From positions 1-19,305 of the forward strand of contig JAIWNK010000091.1 of assembly GCA_020216845.1 (NCBI GenBank): DNA of 19,305 nucleotides, in the 5' to 3' direction. The notes under the pieces are model-generated. The model had not been told where the DNA came from. It saw only the letters and a program-made list of their open reading frames with translations, and ran no database searches. This stretch comes from Anaerolinea sp. Lineage in GTDB: Bacteria > Chloroflexota > Anaerolineae > Anaerolineales > Anaerolineaceae. The position numbers and the translations under genes were made by a program. Below are positions 16,050 through 19,305 of the stretch, in pieces (the first letter of the stretch is position 1; each line of letters opens with the position of its first letter).

Positions 16050-16524
16050 AGATCATTCCCAGCGTTCCCAGCCCGCCGAACACCAGGCTGTAGCGCAGCA
16101 TTCGCCCGGCAAACACCAGGGCCAGAAAGACAACCCGATTGACCCGTGCCGCACCGGCGGCAAAGGTCAACGCGTCCCCAAGCAGTGGCACAAAGGTCAG
16201 CGCCAGGGCGGGCGTGCCCCAACGCCGGAAGAGGCGTTGGGCAAAGGCCAGCTTCTTGGGACTGGGGCGCAGCCGTTCCAGCCAGCGCGGCAGTGTCGCC
16301 GCTCGTTCCACAAGCCGCATGGCGTAGGCGCCGACCAGGTAATTGGTCATTGCCCCCAGGGCATTGGCAAGCACCGCAATCAGCAGCACCGGCCCGGCCG
16401 GGTAGCCAATCGCCAGCAGTGTGGCCAGGGCCGCTTCGCCGCTGAAGGGAATGATGGTCGCCGAAAGATAGCAGACGATGAACAGCCCAACATATCCGAG
16501 CTGAATGACCAGGTCTTCGCTCAT
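16042..16524 (-). CDS. YqaA-like small membrane protein (SNARE-associated/VTT superfamily)
   Basis: 160 residues with several membrane segments. The pattern 'YVGLFIVCYLSATIIPFSGEAALATLLAIG' followed by 'LANALGAMTNYLVGAYA' matches the YqaA branch of the DedA/VTT superfamily. A basic amphipathic stretch (RLRPSPKKLAFAQRLFRRWG) and 'PLLGDALTFAAGAARV' also fit, the last being a conserved Gly/Asp-containing re-entrant region. DedA-type proteins are linked to lipid scrambling and membrane homeostasis; the YqaA branch is uncharacterised. The start overlaps the permease stop by ATGA, so it is the second gene of a two-gene operon. It ends inside the 3' end of gatB. Confidence 0.82.
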   Translation of the reverse strand: MSEDLVIQLGYVGLFIVCYLSATIIPFSGEAALATLLAIGYPAGPVLLIAVLANALGAMTNYLVGAYAMRLVERAATLPRWLERLRPSPKKLAFAQRLFRRWGTPALALTFVPLLGDALTFAAGAARVNRVVFLALVFAGRMLRYSLVFGGLGTLGMIFS

Positions 16525-18074
16525 GATAGCCCCCAGGCGGCCAGGGCCACCATCACAATTGGCAACAGGCCATACAGCAGCACCTTGCCCATCACCTCGC
16601 TCTCGTTGCGAATGCCAACCGTGCTACAGCCGACAATCACCTTGGCCGGGGCCATGATGCTGCCGAGCGACCCACCCGCTGTTTGCGCGCCCAGAATCAG
16701 CGGCACATCCAACCCGAGCAACTCGGCCGTGCGTTGTTGCAGCGCGGCAAACAGCACATTGGCGTTGTTGTTGCTGCCGGTGATGAAGGCGCCCAGCGCG
16801 CCGAGGAAAGGCGACAGCAGCGGGTAAACCGCCGGGCCAAAGCTTTGACTGAGGCCTTGCGCCAGCAGGTTGGTCATGCCGCTGTGAGACATGATCACCG
16901 CCATGCCCACCATGGCCACAATCCCCAAGCTGGAATTGACCGCCCCGCGCGCCGTCTTTTGCAGGATGCGCCGCGCTGCGCCGGGGGTGTAGTAACCGGC
17001 TTTGGCGTAGATGGCATAGGCAATCAGCGAAGAATAGAGCAAAATGGCCCCCGGGTGACCAAACAGGCTGATGCGCCGTCCGCTTTCGGCGGGGGTGACC
17101 CAACCATAGGCGGTTTGCAGCGCCGGAAATTGCAGGGTGAACTCGATGCGGTTGAGCAACGTGTTGAGCGGCGCAATCAGGTTGACGGCAAAGGCCAGAA
17201 TCACCAACACGGCATAGGCTGAGAAAGCGATCCAGGCGGGGCGATTGGCGGTGGACGTTGGTGTTTGGGGGGCGGCGCTTGGTGCCTGCCCGCGATAGAA
17301 GGGCAGGCGCGCCGTCAACACGCCGACCAACAGCCCGGCCATCGCTGCGCCGGTTGCGCCGAGCGTCCACAAGCCATGGGTGACGAGCCAATATTGTACG
17401 CCCGCCATGATGCTGCCCAACACCAGCACAACCGGCAAGCTGCGCAGCAAACCGCGCCAACCGCCGCTGATGAAGGCAACGATGGCCCCGCTGCCATAGG
17501 CGGCAATGCCGAGCAGCAGCGCCGAATCGGGGGCGAGCAACGGCCCGGGCAAACCGGTCACTGCCATCAGCGTTTGGAACGAGGTGGCCAACGAGCCAAA
17601 ATTGACCGCCCAGCCATGTCCAATGCAGGCCATCAAGACGGCCTGCACGGGGGTAAAGCCTAACCCGACCAGCAGCGGTGCGGCAACCGCAACCGGCACG
17701 CCAAACCCCCCCATGCCCTGTAAGAACGAGGCAAACAGCCAGCCCAGCAACAGCCCCTGCATCACCCGGTCTGCTGTCAGGCGCGGCAGCAAGCCACCAA
17801 TCAGGCGCACAGCCCCGGCCTCATCGGCAATGTGAAAGAGCAGCAACGCCGTCCAGATGATGTAGAGCACGTCCAACGTCAGCAAAATGCCCTTCACCTG
17901 ACTATAGGCCAGAAGGCGCGGGCCGGCGCCGAAGAACAGCGCCGCGATCAGCAGCGTTGCCAGCCAGCTGAGCGCACCGGCCTTGCTGCCGCCCCATTTG
18001 AAGCCCAGCATCAGCAGCAAAATGAGCAGGATGGGGGATAGGGCGAGCAACCAGGTGAAGAGTGTGAGCGGCAT
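16521..18074 (-). CDS. L-lactate permease family transporter (LctP-like)
   Basis: A 517-residue polytopic transporter of the LctP/LldP family, which takes up lactate or glycolate with protons. The diagnostic region 'FASFLQGMGGFGVPVAVAAPLLVGLGF' followed by 'AVLMACIGHGWAVNFGSL' is present. So is the late 'TGSNNNANVLFAALQQ' and 'GSLGSIMAPAKVIVGCSTVG' block, conserved near the substrate site. It is slightly shorter than the E. coli proteins (about 550). ATG 18074 has AGGA at 18083-18086, spacing 8. No lactate dehydrogenase or LutABC gene is in the window, so the substrate is taken from the family only. An inverted repeat lies just upstream. Confidence 0.9.
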   Translation of the reverse strand: MPLTLFTWLLALSPILLILLLMLGFKWGGSKAGALSWLATLLIAALFFGAGPRLLAYSQVKGILLTLDVLYIIWTALLLFHIADEAGAVRLIGGLLPRLTADRVMQGLLLGWLFASFLQGMGGFGVPVAVAAPLLVGLGFTPVQAVLMACIGHGWAVNFGSLATSFQTLMAVTGLPGPLLAPDSALLLGIAAYGSGAIVAFISGGWRGLLRSLPVVLVLGSIMAGVQYWLVTHGLWTLGATGAAMAGLLVGVLTARLPFYRGQAPSAAPQTPTSTANRPAWIAFSAYAVLVILAFAVNLIAPLNTLLNRIEFTLQFPALQTAYGWVTPAESGRRISLFGHPGAILLYSSLIAYAIYAKAGYYTPGAARRILQKTARGAVNSSLGIVAMVGMAVIMSHSGMTNLLAQGLSQSFGPAVYPLLSPFLGALGAFITGSNNNANVLFAALQQRTAELLGLDVPLILGAQTAGGSLGSIMAPAKVIVGCSTVGIRNESEVMGKVLLYGLLPIVMVALAAWGLS

Positions 18075-18102
18075 TGGTCAAATCCTATTGTCAAAGGGAA
18101 TG

Positions 18103-18129
18103 GTTGCAATTTTGTAACGAAATTGCAAC
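18103..18129. promoter_or_regulatory. Perfect inverted repeat upstream of the lactate permease gene (candidate operator)
   Basis: GTTGCAATTT (18103-18112) and AAATTGCAAC (18120-18129) are perfect 10-base arms with a 7-base spacer. The centre is 42 bases from the permease start and between the two divergent transcription units. On the - strand, TTGCTC then an 18-base spacer and TACAAA would put a weak promoter across it, so repressor binding could block it. A GntR-family (LldR/LutR-like) or LacI-like regulator is possible, but no regulator gene is visible here. Confidence 0.5.
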
Positions 18130-18149
18130 GAAAAGAGCAAAAGTTCTAA

Positions 18150-18177
18150 TAGACAAACAAGCAAATTGTGCTATAAT
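18150..18177 (+). promoter_or_regulatory. Promoter of the putative small RNA
   Basis: TAGACA (18150-18155), 16-base spacer, perfect TATAAT (18172-18177). Transcription would begin around 18184-18185, exactly at the 5' arm of the first hairpin. It points away from the lactate permease gene, and no ORF lies downstream on this strand before the terminator. Confidence 0.7.
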
Positions 18178-18183
18178 AGGCAA

Positions 18184-18258
18184 CGTTGAGCGCCTGGGTG
18201 CCCCCCTCACCCCGGCGTTCAACATTTAACCGGCCAGGGGCCGGTTTTTCGTTTTTGG
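18184..18258 (+). ncRNA. Putative stand-alone small RNA of about 75 nt with a C-rich loop
   Basis: The segment has its own promoter and terminator and no start codon with a usable frame. The 5' hairpin pairs 18185-18194 with 18214-18223 (10 bp, one G-U). After a T/C mismatch it continues as GGGTG (18196-18200) with CACCC (18208-18212), closing a seven-base loop CCCCCCT. A short AT-rich linker leads into the terminator stem. C-rich loops in bacterial sRNAs often pair with purine-rich ribosome-binding sites, so a regulatory sRNA is the favoured reading. I do not recognise an Rfam family. An attenuated leader is less likely because the next gene is on the opposite strand. Confidence 0.6.
18228..18257 (+). 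terminator. Rho-independent terminator of the putative small RNA
   Basis: AACCGGCC (18228-18235) and GGCCGGTT (18239-18246) form a perfect 8-bp stem with a 3-base AGG loop, followed by TTTCGTTTTT. The T-tract is only on the + strand side, so it ends the short + strand transcript and is not a good terminator for the convergent HhH-protein gene, which stops at 18261. Confidence 0.85.
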
Positions 18259-18260
18259 GG

Positions 18261-18977
18261 TCAGCGGCCACCTTTCAGGCGGTCTTGCAGGGCCTTGAGT
18301 TCATCCCATTGACCGGCGGCGGCCAGGCGCGCCTGCTCTGGCCAGGTTGTGGGGTCGGCCAGGCGCAAACCTGCCTCGCGCAGCACAGTTTCCAGATGAG
18401 CAGGGTCGGCTTGCGCAAGCTGCTGGAAGGTGACAATGCCGGCGGCTTTGAAGACGGAAGCGATTTTTGGCCCAATTCCTTCAATGATTTCAAGATTGTC
18501 GGGGGGGATGGGCGCTTCCGCTGCAGCTTCGGGTTCGGCGGCAGCAGCAACGGGCGTTTCTGCAACGACTTCAACCGGAGCCGGGGCGGGGGCAGCAACC
18601 TCAACCGGGGCGGCGGGTGCAGCTTCGGTCGGGGCCTCATGAGCGGTCTCGTGAGCGGTGTGGGTTGGCGCAGCAGCGGACGGGCGTTCGCGTCCACTGA
18701 ACAGCCACCACAGCAAGACGAGCAGCAGCAAGACGCCGATGACAATCAGCAACCAGGCCCACCAGGGCAACCCACCTACCGGCTCGCCAGCTGCGGGGAT
18801 GAAGCCCATCGTCAGCAAAGCAGCCAGGGCAGGCAAGAATTGCACCAGGCGCGAGGGCGCGTCTTGGGTGGGAATATGCGATTGTTTGGAATGGGTTGGG
18901 GATTGTGCAAGGTAGAGGTGCGGGTGGGATGAGTCGTCTTGTGAGTTTTCGCCAGACAGATTGGAATACTGAGGCAT
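18261..18977 (-). CDS. Membrane-anchored protein with C-terminal helix-hairpin-helix domain
   Basis: 238 residues. A polar N-terminus is followed by a hydrophobic stretch at about 44-60 and a strong helix at 71-93 (WWAWLLIVIGVLLLLVLLWW). A long Ala/Pro/Glu/Val linker (about 100-158) comes next, and then a domain of roughly 80 residues beginning DNLEIIEGIGPKIASVFKAAG. GIGPKIA is a helix-hairpin-helix motif. The tail 'DPTTWPEQARLAAAGQWDELKALQDRLKGG' is the same module often found fused to unrelated proteins in Chloroflexi and Bacteroidetes (recollection), where its role is unclear. ATG 18977 was chosen because AGGAG (18984-18988) lies 6 bases upstream. An earlier in-frame ATG would run into the promoter. 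Confidence 0.85.
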   Translation of the reverse strand: MPQYSNLSGENSQDDSSHPHLYLAQSPTHSKQSHIPTQDAPSRLVQFLPALAALLTMGFIPAAGEPVGGLPWWAWLLIVIGVLLLLVLLWWLFSGRERPSAAAPTHTAHETAHEAPTEAAPAAPVEVAAPAPAPVEVVAETPVAAAAEPEAAAEAPIPPDNLEIIEGIGPKIASVFKAAGIVTFQQLAQADPAHLETVLREAGLRLADPTTWPEQARLAAAGQWDELKALQDRLKGGR

Positions 18978-19009
18978 GATTTTCTCCTGCTTTGTGAGCA
19001 TTTCTCTTG

Positions 19010-19038
19010 AGTATAGCAGTAACAGCAACAAAGCGCAA
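19010..19038 (-). promoter_or_regulatory. Promoter of the helix-hairpin-helix membrane protein gene
   Basis: On the - strand, TTGCGC (19038-19033), 17-base spacer, TATACT (19015-19010), 33 bases before the ATG. The -10 box is identical to those of the two divergent promoters near 11.1 kb, which supports TATACT as a common form in this genome. Confidence 0.65.
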
Positions 19039-19049
19039 GAGATTTTGGC

Positions 19050-19067
19050 GAAAAGCCTACGCTTTTC
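19050..19067. other. Short perfect hairpin in the HhH-gene/tRNA intergenic region
   Basis: GAAAAGC (19050-19056) and GCTTTTC (19061-19067) around a CTAC loop. There is no T-tract after it on either strand. It lies between divergent promoters, so it may be a protein-binding palindrome or have no function. Confidence 0.3.
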
Positions 19068-19121
19068 TTAAATTGCTGCGCTTAATTTGGCTTTTGAGGC
19101 GGTGTTTGGGCCGCAAAAAAC

Positions 19122-19149
19122 TTGACAGCTGCACGGCTTGAAGTATAAT
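19122..19149 (+). promoter_or_regulatory. Promoter of tRNA-Asn
   Basis: Consensus TTGACA (19122-19127), 16-base spacer, consensus TATAAT (19144-19149), with the mature tRNA starting 12 bases after the -10 box. A full-consensus promoter with such a short leader is typical for a stable RNA gene. Confidence 0.88.
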
Positions 19150-19160
19150 AAGCGTTGCCT

Positions 19161-19233
19161 TCCTCGTTAGCTCAATCGGCAGAGCGGGCGGCTGTTAACC
19201 GCTAGGTTCGAGGTTCGAGTCCTCGACGAGGAG
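19161..19233 (+). tRNA. tRNA-Asn (anticodon GUU)
   Basis: A complete 73-base cloverleaf. Acceptor stem TCCTCGT (19161-19167) pairs with ACGAGGA (19226-19232). The D arm is GCTC/GAGC (19170-19173, 19182-19185). The anticodon stem GGCGG/CCGCT encloses loop CTGTTAA with anticodon GTT at 19194-19196. The T arm is CGAGG/CCTCG with loop TTCGAGT. Discriminator base G19233. CCA is not fully encoded (CCT follows) and must be added afterwards. Asn-tRNA(Asn) may be made by the GatCAB complex encoded 3 kb upstream if the organism lacks a direct asparaginyl route; that cannot be judged here. CCTTTT/AAAAGG (19234-19250) may form a small processing or termination hairpin. Confidence 0.96.
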
Positions 19234-19247
19234 CCTTTTGTTTTAAA

Positions 19248-19305
19248 AGGTTCGAGGCCCCCATCGAGGGGGTGGTATTCGAGTCCTCGACGAGGAGCCT
19301 TTTGT
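19248..19305 (+). repeat. Partial second copy of the tRNA-Asn 3' half with a hairpin insertion
   Basis: The last 28 bases of the window (19278-19305) repeat 19214-19241 exactly, that is, the T loop, 3' T stem, 3' acceptor strand, discriminator and first flanking bases of tRNA-Asn. Ten bases at 19248-19257 also repeat 19204-19213. Between these matches the second copy carries 20 extra bases (19258-19277) that include CCCCC-ATCGA-GGGGG. The acceptor 5' half, D arm and anticodon arm are missing, so it is not a functional tRNA. It may be a tRNA remnant, or the duplicated end of an element integrated at the tRNA. The window stops inside it. Confidence 0.85.

Noticed and set aside
18228..18257. Terminator for the HhH-protein gene on the - strand
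   Set aside because: The T-tract is on the + strand side only; read in the - direction the hairpin is followed by AAATG, so it serves the + strand sRNA.

Overview
The window looks like a stretch of chromosome from a Chloroflexota bacterium, probably Anaerolineae or a close relative. This is inferred from the moderately GC-rich coding sequence, several lipoproteins, Thr/Pro-rich 'TPTPT' linkers, a GatCAB operon, and a RibXY-type riboflavin ABC transporter under an FMN riboswitch, a combination known from Chloroflexi. Genes are tightly packed, with many 4-bp ATGA stop/start overlaps.

Bases 1-8320 (+ strand) form a sugar operon: a CUT1-type solute-binding lipoprotein (5' end cut off by the window edge), a perfect 14-bp intercistronic hairpin, two MalF/MalG-type permeases, a secreted GH16 lipoprotein, a second GH16 unit that overlaps it in the +1 frame, and a 1156-residue cytoplasmic protein that I read as a GH94/GH149/GH161-like phosphorylase. 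The simplest model is a beta-1,3-glucan (laminarin-type) pathway: GH16 cuts outside the cell, the ABC transporter imports the oligosaccharides, and the large enzyme phosphorolyses them. No ATPase gene for this transporter is present, so a shared MsmK/MalK-type ATPase elsewhere is implied.

Bases 8327-11141 (- strand) form a second operon, read as promoter, FMN riboswitch, rho-independent terminator, permease (RibX-like), binding lipoprotein (RibY-like) and ATPase. It should import riboflavin or a related flavin and be switched off by FMN. A divergent, nearly identical promoter drives the next operon.

Bases 11155-16049 (+ strand) hold a small membrane-anchored Thr/Pro-rich protein, gatC, gatA, an internally duplicated DUF4870-like membrane protein, and gatB. 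GatCAB makes Gln-tRNA(Gln) and/or Asn-tRNA(Asn) by transamidation.

Bases 16042-18074 (- strand) hold a lactate-permease-family gene and a YqaA-like membrane protein. Divergent from it, at about 18150-18258 on the + strand, is a compact unit with its own promoter, a C-rich-loop hairpin and a rho-independent terminator, and no ORF: a probable stand-alone small RNA. Bases 18261-18977 (- strand) encode a membrane-anchored helix-hairpin-helix protein. The window ends with a tRNA-Asn(GUU) under a strong promoter, followed by a partial second copy of the tRNA 3' half that carries a hairpin insertion.

The least ordinary items are the putative sRNA, the CCC-TGA junction between the two GH16 units, the large phosphorylase-like gene, and the duplicated tRNA-Asn 3' end.
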